Shown: positions 35,777-49,099, counted from the stretch's first letter. The stretch: DNA of 64,000 nt from Ailanthus altissimus (GCA_946807835.1 OX327690.1:14480501-14544500), one strand, 5' to 3'. Made by a program: numbers and translations. The notes: generated by a model from the sequence alone, not told the origin.

Positions 35777-38590
35777 TTTCTCACTAGTTAGGCTTTGAAG
35801 GTCTCTACCTTCAAGTGCCCATGCTTCCGCTGCATAAATTTTTTTACAACAACTAGGAACAATTCCTACAGGAAGAACAACCAAGCCCTAAACTTAATTG
35901 TAATGAACAAAGTTAATTTTAGATTCTATAACTTCTTGCCATTATCCCAAAATGATGTCAAACATTATTTCTCTATAAGTCAAAGTATCTTTTCTTCAAC
36001 TAAAAAAACACTAAGAGTATCTTTAGGCATCAATCACACCTAAATGGTGGCCTTAATATTCTATTCAACCTATAAAGAGAGTGCGTTCAAGGTATATCAC
36101 TCATTTGAACTTAATATTCCACCGTTGGTTTATATACTTTCTAATTGATTTCAATAAGTACAATCATTCTATAATCTCCACGAATTAATAGAAACGCTTT
36201 CTCGTGGCATGTAGTATTACGAGCAACGAACATGTTTCGTTACTCTGGATCATAGAACTGGTATCCAATGAACTAATACTTATAACCATTGGGTGCGAGT
36301 ATATTTTGTTGCATAACTATTATGCAAATAGAACAACTCCATGCCTTAACTACTTAAGATTCGGTTGCCTTTAATCTATATCTCATACAGAGTAGAAGGA
36401 ACTCGTTTTAGTAAAACTACGTTCAATAAGTGAGTAGCAGATTCTTAGAGCATAATCTCATAAATATTTTAGAAGATCAGTGAAGCTCAACATTAATCTA
36501 ACCGTATCAAATATAGTCTGATTCCTCCATTCCTTAAACACTTTTGTGTTGAGGAATATTTGTAAGACTATATTGAGTGAGAATTATATTCTCCTTTAAA
36601 TAATCTATGAATATATTGTTTATGTATAAACAACCTCGATCTATTCAATGGCATATATAAAGGTTTATTTCTTTACTTCTTAGTCAGAAGCCTTTGAACA
36701 CTTCAAAATTTTTCAACCCGTGTTTACTAGAAACATATGTCTCTATAGTGACAAATCACTATCTAGACTATGAAGTATTGAAATTCACCTAAAGTAGTAT
36801 GATTTATTGGACTAAATACATCATATGTACCAGTTCTAATAAATCAATGGCTTGGGTCCAACACCTACACTAGGATTCAGTCATCTTCCATTGAATTTAG
36901 AATTCATAAATTGGCCAAGGTTCTATAGTCAAATCAAATATCTGACCATGCTTAACCAGACAAGATAGTTGTCCTACAACTTCATAACATAATCTTACGT
37001 GCCACTATTCATCATTATTCAAAGTTCCTGAACTACTACTTGTTCTGTTCACCAAGACATTTATTATTGTATTTCAAATATATTGGCCATTCATTACCTG
37101 GCACTCAGTAAGCAAAACATCATCTTTATCATATAACTATAAGGAACTATTCCCAATAATTTTATGATAACACTCTTTGTCAATTACAGGGAGTGATATA
37201 ATTCACCTAATAATGTTTTGGCATGTAATATCAATTATACAATTAATGCTACTGCCAGAATGGGAAAGTGATTTGAAAGGTCTTATCAGTTATCACGTGT
37301 AGAAAATCTCTATTTCCATGTGAAACCATACTTCTCATTTCCCAACTTAGTATCATTTCTCAAATCACGCAACAACTTGTAGATATGAGAAGAGCAGGCG
37401 GTATCTCATTCCCCTACATTGACAGCATCATATTCTATTGAAACATCTCTATTATGTAAATAATTATCTAAAGGATCTATCTATTCTCAGTTAAAGTTTC
37501 ATGAACAGTAACAGTTACTATTCAAACTTTGTCACAGTGGAAATACTTTTCATTGTAACTATTCTCTAATTGTGGATCAGATATATCAAATATATATAAG
37601 TAATTCAGAATCTAGAACTATTTTTCAGACTCATAAACAAGTCCTTAATATTTCTCGGTACCCTATAGTTAATGTGCCTTGAGCAAGTGTATTAACGGAT
37701 TGTACATACTTTTCTTATCTCCATATGACAAGTATCTTATTCTATAAGACGAATTAGGAAATGTGTAGCAGAATATTTCTGGTCGTTAATGATAAAGCTT
37801 TAGATTATGGGTATATAATTTATACAATTTTTAATCTAAAAGCGTCCTCCTACTGCTTTACATAGTCCCAATAATCTCTGGAATAGGACAATGATAGTTT
37901 AAATTCTTTAAACTACACAACGAGAAGTAGACCCCATTAGCATTTTACTCTAACCTCACACTGTAGCGATCTAGGCCTTTGTAAACCCAACAGGTAGGCA
38001 ATTCTTGTCAATTACATCTCATGCAACTCTTACTCCTGATCCTAAATACACCTTATCCTTACACTGTAGTGATCTAAGGTAAGTGTATTCTAGATTAACT
38101 TGTCAATGATCTAATATATGCTACCGATCTACTCGCATAATATAGCAATCTAGGGCAATACTTTCGTATATATTTGCCTCATCTTATGTTTAACCGGCAT
38201 AGTCCAAGTTCAACCGACCAAGTCCCTCACACTAGAGTAATATTGGAAAAAGATCGACGTGACTTGTCTAACACCATATTGATAAGACGGATCATGTATA
38301 ACATTATCTCATAATGAAATAAAATTCAATCTAATTAAGAGAGATTTTTAAAAAATGGGTCTCACTTCATAAGATCATGATTCTCAATCAGCATTAATTT
38401 TTGTGCAAACACAACTAACCCCCACCAATAAAACTCTCATTGTAGTTACCTGTACAAAATTATTCTAGTTTATAATGTAGACTGATAACTCTTATCACTA
38501 CATCTTATAAACCCTTATATGCATATTAAATTTTTTTTTTAAACACTATTTAAATTTACTATACAAATGAATAGTATCAATGCTGTGGTA
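35777..38590 (-). pseudogene. Copia gag, protease, integrase and RT start, decayed
   Basis: Minus-strand, collinear with the better-preserved element at 44.4-47.7 kb: the RT start lies next to the solo LTR (35.8-36.0 kb), integrase at about 36.1-37.2 kb, the zinc-knuckle/protease region about 37.2-37.8 kb, gag to 38.5 kb. No reading longer than about 60 residues survives. Assignments of domains are by alignment to that element, not by clear motifs. Confidence 0.65.
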
Positions 38591-38765
38591 CAGGGCTACC
38601 AGCGCTGGGGCAGTGCCCCTTTGCCATTGCACCTGCCACTTGGCACTGTAGCGCTGGGGCACCCAAGCCCTAGCTCTTCAGTGCGACCTTCCCAGCACTA
38701 CAGTGCTAGAGGCAAAACCTCTAGCATCATGGCACCAAGTCTCTAGCGCTACAAGTCCAGTAGCT
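38590..38765 (-). other. GC-rich leader with repeated GCGCTGGGGC motifs
   Basis: Sits in the element leader, 110-290 bp past the primer-binding site. AGCGCTGGGGCA occurs at about 38601 and 38650, with variants (AGTGCTAGAGGC, TAGCGCTAC) after. Sharp contrast with the AT-rich surroundings. Similar motifs lie at 11020-11175 and 18200-18250. Confidence 0.75.
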
Positions 38766-38872
38766 CATCGATTCTGATCACGGATTTCAACACTTGAAAC
38801 ACTCCAACCGAGCTCCGAAACACTTATAAACACCAATTCACTCTCAAATACATCCAATTGGCACCATAAAAT

Positions 38873-38884
38873 GCTCTGATACCA
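38873..38884 (-). other. Primer-binding site (initiator tRNA-Met type)
   Basis: Read on the minus strand TGGTATCAGAGC, three bases after the LTR end (CACCCCAACA). This is an exact match to the 3' end complement of plant initiator tRNA-Met, the usual primer for copia elements. Confidence 0.93.
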
Positions 38885-38887
38885 TTT

Positions 38888-41742
38888 TGTTGGGGTGCCG
38901 ATTTATCCCGGTTCACAACCTAAATCTATTGAGTTTGTGCATGTGGTACACATGTACATTTTAAAATTCATGTACATACTTATCTAATACATACATATAC
39001 GCATCATAAATGCAACAGAAGCTAAAAATCTAATTTCTTAAAAAATGAACATGATAAATTTTATTCAATTACACTAATGAATAAAATTAAACTATATTAA
39101 TCATATTAATACTAAATTTATAGATATTACCTGTCAAGCCTTTGAAACGGATTTATTTTAGAGTACTACCCGAAATAGACCTGTTGACAGTTCTAGAACC
39201 CAATGTGGTGGACTTGGGTTGGTAGAACAGTAATCTATATTTTTTTCAGCATCAGTTTAACACTTAAACCGTGGGATTAACTCTTAATCCCCATAGCCTA
39301 ACACTTAAACTATATTTATTTTATTTTTTATGTATTCAATACTTAAATTCATCAAAACATAAATAACTCAAATGCTATAATGGTGGCCATTTGATTAAGA
39401 GTAGAAAATAAATAACAAAACAGCTTTTGCTATCATATTTTTGTTATTTTTAACACTTAAAAACCTAAAACAAAAACAATTTTTCTTACCTTAAAAAATT
39501 GGCCGCCCATCAGGCTTCAAAGGAAAATGAAATACATTTTTTCATCTTGTTTCTTCCTACCTTATTGAAAGCCTACACTTGAGTTCTTATCTTCTCTTTT
39601 GTTAATTCATGATTCACGAATAAAATGAATTCAAAAAGAACTTCATCAATGGCCGGCCACCTTCCCATTTTCTTAATACATCAAATGAATTTATTTATGT
39701 ATATTAATTAATTCAACATTTGAAAAAGAAGAATAACAAAACTATTTTTTTTCTTTTTCTTCCTCATTTTACCAAGCACTACATTAAAGTGACAAGAGAA
39801 AAAAAATTCAAAAATCTTTTTTATCTTCTCAAATGTATATGTCTCACCATGTGCAAAAACCATTTTTAATGTCAACCATGCAAAATATTTGTTTTTTTTC
39901 TTTTGTTTCAAGAACCCAAAAAAATAAAAAGTCACAACCACTTTTTTTGGCTGACCACTCTCATTATTATATATTCATCAAATGAATATATATATATATA
40001 TATTTATAATTAAAAATATATTTTCTTTTTGTCTAAAATATTATTATTAAAAGAATTTAACTTATTAAATAATTCAAACATGTGTCCAACAATTGGAGAA
40101 AATGTGATAGACGGCCATGCTTGTTTTGTGACAAGTAAAATTTTATTTAATGTTCCTTTTATGTAATATTTAATTTAATTTAATTAATTGCTTAATAAAT
40201 CTCATTTTATTTAGCAATTAAGTCCTCAATAAAATATTTTCTTTATTAATTTAACCATGAGCTAACAATTAACTCTAGTTAAATTAACTAATCACTTAAC
40301 TCTTAAGTAATAACAAATATTTTGATTATTAAACACTTAAATATTCAATTTACGAAAACTACTCTTAAGCCTTTAATTAACCCAATGTGGATGCCACCAT
40401 ACCCAATACTTGAGTCAATTTAATCGAAGGCTCATTATGTGTCACGTGTCACTATTTAATTACGCAATAATAATTATTAACTAATTAATATACTTAACAC
40501 TTAAGTAAAGACACGTGCGCATCCCAAGGGTTCCTAAAAGAAATTATTAGGTTTTACTGAAAATTACTAGATTGATCAATTCAATTCAGTATGCTACTCC
40601 AGTGCACAATGAGTGTACTTTATAATGCGGGACTCTCTAGGTCCACATCTAATTTGTCAAATAGAACTATTCCATGAGTCTTTGATCGATGCCCTACGCA
40701 CACGTCACAAATATTATAAATCAGCACGTTAGACCATATAAACTGAGGTCACAACACATACGTATAATCCTTTCATCATCTATATCTTGGATATGCGGGG
40801 ATATAGATTTACACTGTCAAATGCCTATATGCTAATCCATGAACTTATCTCTAGATTTGTATTTTCAAGAATAATATATGCAAACACTTTTGCTATATTG
40901 TTTAACCCTTTTGGAAATACCTTTCTTGGGTTAGTACTCGTGGCCACAAGATTTTTTTGAAACATAATTTCGAAACATCTAGATATATTACTCCTCCATG
41001 AGAGTTGATGGATTCTATATCTATACACACCGGACTTTATAAGCATCGGACCATACCCAGTGATATCTAACAGTCACACCATGAAAGGTCCGTAACATAC
41101 GTGGAACCAAAGTATGTTGGATCATTTACAAGCCCACCATGGCACTCATGTTAAAGGACTACGTATACTACTCAACTCGAGAGGACTCACCATTAACAGC
41201 TCTATATGATATCTATTAGCATCCTCGCAAGTCTGTTCAATATTCAATTATGACTAAATACTCTATGCATATATGAGCTTCTGACAAGCCCATGGTCAGT
41301 TAAGAACAACCATCTATACCATATAGATATAACATACACTAGTCTTTATAAAATGAGATCCACCGATAGACCTGTATCGATGAAGCAGATCAGGAATATG
41401 GTGTTTGAGAACACACTTGCATAATGACTTCTCTTAGCACCTATTGTAACTTCTTGCAACTATGTCATTACTAATATACCCTCAGGTGTTTGTTTTATTA
41501 TAGACAAGGATCTAACCCTTTAGATTTGACTGATTCTTATAACCTACTAACTCTTAGCACTAGTCTAAAATGCCTTTAAACTAGATATGAACTCCTTCAG
41601 ATCATACAATATCTGTAACATAACAAACATAGTACCATGTATTTATATTATATTAACGATTATACAAAATGTTTAATGTATAAATAATAAATAATTTAAT
41701 ATTCATACAATATTTAATGGCATGCAAGCACCAGCTCTAACA
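38888..41742 (-). repeat. 5' LTR of the copia element (2855 bp)
   Basis: Element-strand start TGTTAGAGCTGGTGC (41742), end CACCCCAACA (38888). About 0.7 kb longer than the solo LTR at 33.7 kb, mainly from AT-rich sequence at 39.3-40.3 kb including a TA run at 39990-40003. Contains the conserved hairpin position at about 40870-40906. Confidence 0.9.
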
Positions 41743-42400
41743 GAGAATACTTTTTGAATAAACATAAAGTGATTACAAGATCACTTTGCAACTTTTCTAT
41801 TATTTTTTTTGGGTCTATTGTCGAATTGCACAAGGAATTGAAAAAGAATGAGAACCTAGTTATAGCAACTCTTACATACTGTGGCAAAATGTTCCTTATA
41901 GTTAGCAGTAAGAATTGTTGTATCAAAATATAACAATCATGCAACTTTATTTTTGCATCATCCATAGATACAATGTTTTGAAAATTTGAAAAATATCTTA
42001 TAGCCACTTTATGTCTGCCATTGTCTTGAAAAATATCTTTAATTCTTTCTTACTTAATGTTGTGCATACAAAAGGTAAAATAGTTTGGTTGTTATGTTTT
42101 TTGAGGTATAGCTCTTGTTTGATCTTAATCTCATTCAAATCAAATCTTAATTTCATGCAATCTTTCATCTTATTTCATAAAATTCCATAGATGCTCTCAC
42201 ACACATTCTTCTTTATATGCATAATATTTAATTGATGATGAATTAAAAAAACTCCAATAAGGTAGTTAAAAAATGGATATCTTCTTCTAATTTATGATGT
42301 CATTATTATTATTATCTTTCTTCTGCTTTTGCTGCTTTTTATTCCTTTATTTAATTTGAAAATAATCTAAGGACTTAAATATTTCCTCCCTACTCAATGA
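41743..42400 (-). pseudogene. CACTA (En/Spm) TNP2-type transposase remnant
   Basis: Minus strand. Around 42250-42180, after one frameshift, the reading is IMHIKKNVCESIYG, like the MHIEKNV motif of TNP2 proteins. It is followed by MKDCMKLRFDLNEIKIKQEL, TLSKKELKIFFKTMADIKW, then (42007-41743) KIKLHDCYILIQQFLLLTIR, ILPQYVRVAITRFSFFFNSL and IDPKKIIEKLQSDLVITLCL. These belong to the conserved C-terminal half of plant CACTA transposases. It is cut at 41743 by the copia LTR. The upstream catalytic core was not found. Transposase would bind element ends and catalyse cut-and-paste movement; this piece cannot. Confidence 0.88.
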
Positions 42401-42439
42401 TCGAATGGGGAATCTATATTCTAGTTTAACATACAAAAT

Positions 42440-44007
42440 AATTTGATAGAATACCTATAATGAATTGTCAATGCTATTAGACAAATAGAGCTCAAAATCT
42501 CACCTTGAAGTATACTCTTAAACAATTCTAAGTCCTGATTGTGGTACGCTCAGAACGCTAGAATGGTAGCTTACAATTTATAGGACTTTTGGTGTATAAA
42601 GCTTAACTCTTAAGCCTTTTGGTCTCTCTCACTCTCAGCCTTTTTCAAAGTCTCACTTGCCAGAATTGAAATCCATTTCCTTGTCACTCAAAAAATGAAA
42701 GAGCCGAAGTTGTTATCCTTTTTTAGGTTTTGCATAACCCCTTATGCAATTATTTTTTGTTTTACTTTATAAATAGACAATTATCTATGAAACATCAGCC
42801 ACCATGGCAAGTGTCCGTGAAAATATTATCCAGCATAACATGTGTCTATAACTTGTCACTCAATTAAGCAAAGCTTAACTATTAAGCTTAATTAAATAAT
42901 ACAAGTAGATAATTAATAAAGCCTTAAATGGTGGCTTTTAATTCTCATGGCTTCATGACGTGCAAATTCTAACAATAAGAATTTTACACGTGTCTTTCTT
43001 GAGAGGTGCTAAAACTAAATTCTGCTTGTACAAAATTGTTTTGGATCGAACTCTTCGACTCTATTTTCTACCATATTGCTCAATGAGTACACTTCTTATT
43101 GTGAGACTCTTTAGTTTCATATCTATTTATCTTATAGAACCTTTCCACAAGTCCGTGAACTCTGCCCTACCCACATATCACAGATACAACAAAATAAAGT
43201 GTTGAACTATATAGGTTAAGATCAAACATATTCATTTGATCCCTCTATCACTTATATCCTAGAAGAGCATAGACAATGATTTATGCCATCAAGTTTCTAT
43301 TCGTTTGACCATGAACTTATCTCATAGATTTATATTTTGATAAGTAATATTCACAAACTTCTTTGTGGATATTGTTTTACCTTAAGAAAAAAACTTTCCT
43401 GGGTAATGCTTATGGCTATAAGAATTTCTCAAATACAATCTCAAAACATTAAGATATATAGCATGCCCATGTAATAATTTTTGACCATGAATAGTTTCTG
43501 ACATCTATGGAATCTAAGCATAGTAGATCATCCACATCTTACTCTGGTGCTCAGATCAAAGGACAACAAATCTGACTTTATAGTTTAGTACCCACTCCTA
43601 ACTGAATACCTGCATACTTGTATGAGGTTTCACTATACTCACGATCTATTACAACTAATTATCTGGATAATTCAAATATAGACATACACTGATCTATAAG
43701 ATTTACCAATCAACCTATGTTAGTAAACATCACCCAGGAACGATATTTTTAAAAATATAATGTTTAATGACATTTCTTAACACTATCTACAACTCTTTAC
43801 AACCATGTTATTAGAATAAACATTCTTAGGTCTTTGTCTCATTCTAGATAAGACTCTAACTCTTAGAATTACTAACACTTTTTCCTGATCAAAAAATGAA
43901 CAATATTATTACCATGTAATAAATTAATGATTTACAAAAATATGCGTTATATAAATATTAATAAATATTCATATAACAAAAATGGCACCTAAGCACCATT
44001 TCTAACA
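42440..44007 (-). repeat. 3' LTR of the copia element (about 1.57 kb)
   Basis: Element-strand start TGTTAGAAATGGTGCTTAGG at 44007. It matches 48125-49058 over GTATACTCTTAAACAATTCTAAG-type sequence and a TATGCAATTA...TTTTACTTT block. The left end near 42440 is approximate. Purine-rich AGCAAGTGGGAGT abuts the LTR start (44008-44020 on minus). Confidence 0.82.
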
Positions 44008-44020
44008 ACTCCCACTTGCT

Positions 44021-45804
44021 CTAATACCATAGTATCTAATACCTATTGATTGTAAATATTTCAAAAATACATTAGGAGTTAAGGCCTTAGTATGTGGGTC
44101 GGCTACATTATCACTAGAATCTACTATAGATACTATTATATCTCCTATAGCCAAGATTTCTCTAATTAAGTGGTATTTTCATTCCATATGCTTAGACTTT
44201 TGGTGCATCTTAAGCTCCTTAGCTTGAGCAATTGTCTCGTTGTTATCGTAGTATAATGGGATATGACTCACTATACTTGGAATTACTCTTAATTATACAA
44301 CAAACTTGCATATCCATGCTGCTTCCTTTGTAGCTTATGAGTATAACCTTTTGCCTTTTGAGTATAACCTTTTGTCACCAGTCAGGCTTTGAAGGTCTTT
44401 ACCTTTCTATCGGGCCTACACTTTCACTTATAAACATATTGACAACTAATAGGAATAATTCATTTGAGAAGCTCAACCAAGTCCGAGACTTGATTGTCAA
44501 TTTTAAATTTTATGGTGTCTTATCATTTATCCGAATCGATATCCAACATTGCCACTCTATAAGTTAAAGGATCATTTTCTTCAACTAAGAAAATATCAAA
44601 GGTATCTTTATTCATCATACCATACCTAATAAGTGGCCTAGAGACCCTTTCTAACCTATAGGGACGGTGTGTTAAAGGTATATCACTTAGTTGAACTTGA
44701 GGTTCTATCATCGGTTCACCATATTAATTGACATCATTAAGTTTAATCTTTCTACAATCCTCACAATCCATTAAAAGCTGACTTTCAACGAAGGTGGCAT
44801 AACAAGCAATAAACACATTTCGTTCCTCAAGAACATAAAATTGATACCCCATAAAGTGATTGGGATATCCAATGAATCGACACTTATACCTCTTGGGTGC
44901 AAGTTTATCCTGTTGCTAACCTTTACATAAGCAGAAAAATCTTAAATCTCAACATATTTAAGACTTGATTTTTTCTTAGTCCATATATTATACAAAGTGG
45001 TAGCGACAATCTTTGATGGAACTCTGTTCAACAAATGAGTAGTAATTTATAGAGTATAACTTTAAAGATATCTAGAAAGATTGGTAAAGTTCATCATCAA
45101 TAGGATCATATCTAATAAAGTTTGATTCCTCATCTTTGAAACACCATTGTGTTAAGGAGTATCTAGAGGATTATATTGAGCAAGAATTCTATTCTCTTTT
45201 AAATAATTAATGAATTCACTACTCATATATTCACTGTATTGATCTGATCGAAGGCATTTAACAAACTTACTGGTTTATTTATCTACCTCTAGTTGAAACT
45301 CTTTGAATATTTCAAAAGTTTTTAACTTGTGTTTCATGAGAAACATATATCCATATCGTGACAAATCATCAACAAAGGTCACAAAATATCAAAACCCACA
45401 ATGGCACTGTTTTGTATTGGACTATATACATCCTTATATGCTAGTTCCAACAAATCAGTGGCCCGGTGTCCAACTCCAACAAAAGGAGATTTGGTTATCT
45501 TATCTTAAATGCAAGATTCACAAATTGTATAAAGATTCTACGGTAACATCAGGTATCTAACCATCCTTAACTAAACGAATTAGGCATCTCATGTTTATAT
45601 GACCTAATCATATATGCCACAATTCAGTATTATTCAAAGTCTTCAAATTTTTCCTATTCTTATTTACCTATACATTCAAGATATTTCTTATTGTATCTAA
45701 AGTATAATGACCATTCACCAACTAATAATCAACTAGCAAAACATTATATTTATCATGTAAATACAAGAAACTGTTCCTAATATGTACATGATAACCCTCT
45801 TTGT
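44021..45804 (-). pseudogene. Copia pol remnant: integrase, RT start fused to RNase H end
   Basis: 44711-44523 reads PYRLERVSRPLIRYG and EENDPLTYRVAMLDIDSDK, the linker and start of copia RT. The reading goes on to a VTKGYTQK-type word, then within 60 bp becomes ATKEAAWICKFVV, IPLYYDNNETIAQAKELKMH and KSKHMEWKYHLIREI, which is the RNase H end. Most of RT, including its active site, is deleted. Upstream (45.0-45.8 kb) short integrase words survive. Confidence 0.8.
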
Positions 45805-47750
45805 CTAGTACAAAAAGGGATATGATCTACCAAATAATGTTTGGAACAAAATAACAATTGTACAATAAAATGGTCTATCAGAAGAGAGAAGTAGCTCAAA
45901 AGTTTCAATAGCTTCAACCTCTAGGAAATCTCCTTTTCCCACATGAATTTTTACCTTTCCACGTTGTAATTGTCTAACTTCCTTTTGAACCTGCAACATA
46001 TTATAGATGTGAGAAGGATATGCAGTATCTAATACCCAACTAATACTAATATCAAAAGCCAACGAAATGTCATAAATAGGTGAACATATACTCGAGTGGT
46101 TCTTCTTGACTATAACATAGTACTTTAGACAATTACGTTTTAAATGTCCATCCTCATCACAACAAAACACTTTCATTTATCTTTACTATTTTTTTGTGGC
46201 TTAGATATGTCACGTCTCTAAGAACCTACAGATGGTATCTGCTTTACCTTTTTCTTTCCTATAACTTCCTAGAAGCTTTTGGGGCAGAAGATGAAGCACC
46301 CTAAATGTAGAGGGCTAGACTCTATTTCTTTATGTCCTTATAAGTTGTCTTTAGCATATTATGCAGCTTCGCATAAGTGGGAATCAACTCTTGCATATTA
46401 AAATTCATAATGAACTATGCAAATGACACAGGAAGTGACTGAAGAATCAACTTTTTCTTCAAATTATTGTTCAGAACAATGTCCATCATCTTTAATCTCT
46501 CAATGCATTAAATCATATGCAGTACATGAGGACTGATTGGATTGCCTTCTAGATGTCTAGCCTGAAAGAGTATTTTGGAGACCAAATACATTTTCACTTA
46601 TGGTCGAACACCAAACAGCTCTTTTAGATTAAGCATAACACTACTTCCACTATCTATATGCACATGCTTCTAATAAAAAGTCAGTAGACAGTGAGGCCAG
46701 AATACATGACTTAACTTTCAAATCATCATCTATTTTAATTTCTGATAAGTTTCAACATCTTCTCAAGCAGCTTTACCAAAAACACTTTTGGGCATTTTTG
46801 ATCAATAACAGACCCAAACTTTTCTGAATCCAAAACTATTCTTAGTTTTATCAGTTAATTAGAATAATTCTCAGTATCTGTCAGTTGGTGTGCATCCAAT
46901 ATATGTACCAGCGGGTTACTCGTAGTTATTTTATCTTCAAATTATAAAAGAATAGATGTTAGTATAACATTTTAAATCATTAAAATTCTTTAGATTATGG
47001 ATATAACAACTTATATGTTTTAAATTTAAAGATGTCCTCCTACTGCTTTACATTTTCCCTTTAATCTCTAGAATGGAAAAATAAAATTTTAATTCTTTAA
47101 ACTTTACATTAGAAAGTAGACCCATTTAGAATTATTACAACATTATACTTTAGATATATTGGTCTTTTTAAACCCAAAAGGTAGACAACTCTTGTCAATT
47201 ACATCTCATACAATTCTTAACACTAGTCCTAAACATACATTTTCCTTACACTTAGCGATATTGGGTAAGTGTGTTCTAGATTAACTTGTCAATTATCAAA
47301 TTTATGTTACTGATGCTACCCTCACACTTTTGTGATATTGGGCAAAATGTTTGCTTATATTTGTCTCATTTCATGTTTAACTGATATAGTCTAAACTATT
47401 CTGAAAAGTCATTCACACTTTAATAATATTGAGAATGATTGAGGTGATACATCTAACACCATATTGACAAGAAGGACCATGTATAACATTCTCCAAGAAT
47501 AAAACACATAATAAGATGATTTTGAGAGACTTTAAGCGTATTCGAATCTCAAGAGGATAAATTTCTCAAACATTCATTAGTTTTACACAAATACAACTAA
47601 CCCGCACGAGTAGGGTTCCCATTATGATTTACAACTTAAACAAATGGTCACTGAATTAAGAAACAATATAATAGGCATGATATAAATAATGCATGCATTG
47701 AAAATAAAAGAGAAGTTAAAGCCATGAATGCCCTGACACCAGAAATTGCA
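45805..47750 (-). pseudogene. Copia gag zinc knuckle and protease remnant
   Basis: 46176-45805 reads KVFCCDEDGHLKRNC, a CCHC nucleocapsid knuckle, then ISWVLDTAYPSHIYNMLQVQ, the retropepsin region in which the family DTG/DSG active site reads DTA, then GKVKIHVGKGDFLEVEAIET. Gag capsid sequence to 47.7 kb is strongly decayed. Inactive. Confidence 0.8.
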
Positions 47751-47947
47751 CCTCTATAGCGATAACTTTAGTGTCTTTAATGCTAGACATTTGATGGCCT
47801 AGTGGCCACCAAACAGAGGCCTAGCGTCACAACATCAAATCTTAAAGCCACAACCCCCATTTTTTGGGCTTTGATGTCAAACATCATCAATTCACTCTAT
47901 TGTCTAACAATACACAACACTTGTGTTACATACTCAACATACAAAAT

Positions 47948-47959
47948 GCTTTGATAACA
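47948..47959 (-). other. Primer-binding site, mutated
   Basis: Read on minus TGTTATCAAAGC, differing at two positions from the TGGTATCAGAGC site at 38884-38873, three bases from the LTR end. Confidence 0.8.
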
Positions 47960-47962
47960 TTT

Positions 47963-49058
47963 TATTAGGGGTGCGTGAGTATGTGTGTGTGTGGGCAATG
48001 AAATATAAATGCGTGTCACACAATATATAGTAAAAGTATAACCAGTCTATCTCAAAACTATATTTTCACAGACAATTCTATCAATTATAAAAAAATATAT
48101 CTTTGATGAGCCGTCGGTGCTGTTGGACAAATGGAGCTTAAAATATCACCTTGAAGTATACTCTCGAATAATTCTAAGTTCTGACTGTGGTGAGCTCAGA
48201 ATGCTAGAATGGTAGCTTACAATTTGCAGGGTTTTTGGTGTATAAAGCTTAACTTTTAAGCCTTTTGATCTCTCTCACTCTTAGCCTTTCTGAAAGTCTC
48301 CCTTGCCAGAACCAAAATCCATTTCCTTATCAACTAAAAATAAAAGAGCCAAAGTTACTATCTTTCTCTGGGTTTTTGTATAACCCCTTATGCAATTACT
48401 TTTGGTTTTACTTTGTAAATGGATATATGTCCATGAAAAATTAGCCACCATAAAAAGTGTCCATGTAAAATTTACCCACCATTACAAATGTCCATGACTA
48501 GTCACTCAATTAAGTAAAGCTTAATGATGCTTAATTAAATAATGTAAGTGGAGAATTAATGAAGCCATAAATAGTGGCTTTTGATTCTTATGTCTTAGTG
48601 TTGTGTCAAATTCTAAGAATTAGAATTTGACACATATCCTTCACGAGAGGTGATGAAACTAAATTTTGACTTGTCCAAATTTTTTTCGAATCAAACTTTT
48701 CAACTCTATCCGCTACTTTTGTGTTTAACGAGTACACTTTATATTGTTAGACTCTTTAGACTCATATACGTTTGTCTTATGAGCCGTAAACGCTGCCTTA
48801 CATATATATCATCGATACAACAAAATAAAGCATTGAACCTTACAAGTTGATATAAAAAATATTCTTATTATCCATCCGTCACTTATATCTTGGAAAAGTA
48901 AAGACATAGATCTATACCATCATGTTTCAATCCTCTCCACCATAAACTCATCTCCCAGATTTGTAATTTGATAAAGAATATTTTCAAACTCTTTTGCGAT
49001 ATTATTTTACCTTACAAAAACTCTTTTTCTGGGTAATGTGTATGGTTATAAAAATACT
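47963..49058 (-). repeat. 5' LTR of the copia element, truncated
   Basis: Right part of an LTR. It matches the 3' LTR along 42460-43440 and then stops near 49058, where unrelated minus-strand ORF sequence begins. Contains a GT microsatellite (47980-47993) and the conserved hairpin position (48971-49010). Confidence 0.82.
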
Positions 49059-49099
49059 CTTTTTCTGAGGTATTGCAAACTAAGTAATACTTCTTCTGT

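Larger units (their letters stand above)
32101..41742 (-). mobile_element. Ty1/copia element with long LTRs, split by a solo LTR
   Basis: A complete 5' LTR (41742-38888), a primer-binding site, gag/pol remnants, a polypurine tract and a 438-bp 3' LTR fragment (32538-32101) lie in order on the minus strand. LTRs at 32.1-32.5 kb and 41.3-41.7 kb match closely. Interrupted at 33664-35771 by a solo LTR of the same family. Coding regions are full of stops. Confidence 0.88.
42420..49058 (-). mobile_element. Ty1/copia element with LTR pair, internally deleted
   Basis: Minus-strand element with a 3' LTR (44007 to about 42440), polypurine tract, pol and gag remnants, primer-binding site (47959-47948) and a truncated 5' LTR (49058-47963). 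Pol has lost most of RT: the RT start is joined directly to the RNase H end near 44340-44400. Same LTR family as the neighbours, but more diverged. Confidence 0.85.

Noticed and set aside
38873..38884. tRNA-like match
   Set aside because: Only the 12-base primer-binding complement; there is no cloverleaf or tRNA gene here or elsewhere in the window that I could find.
39708..39941. 77-codon minus-strand ORF rich in Phe and Lys
   Set aside because: Low-complexity reading of an AT-rich part of a copia LTR.
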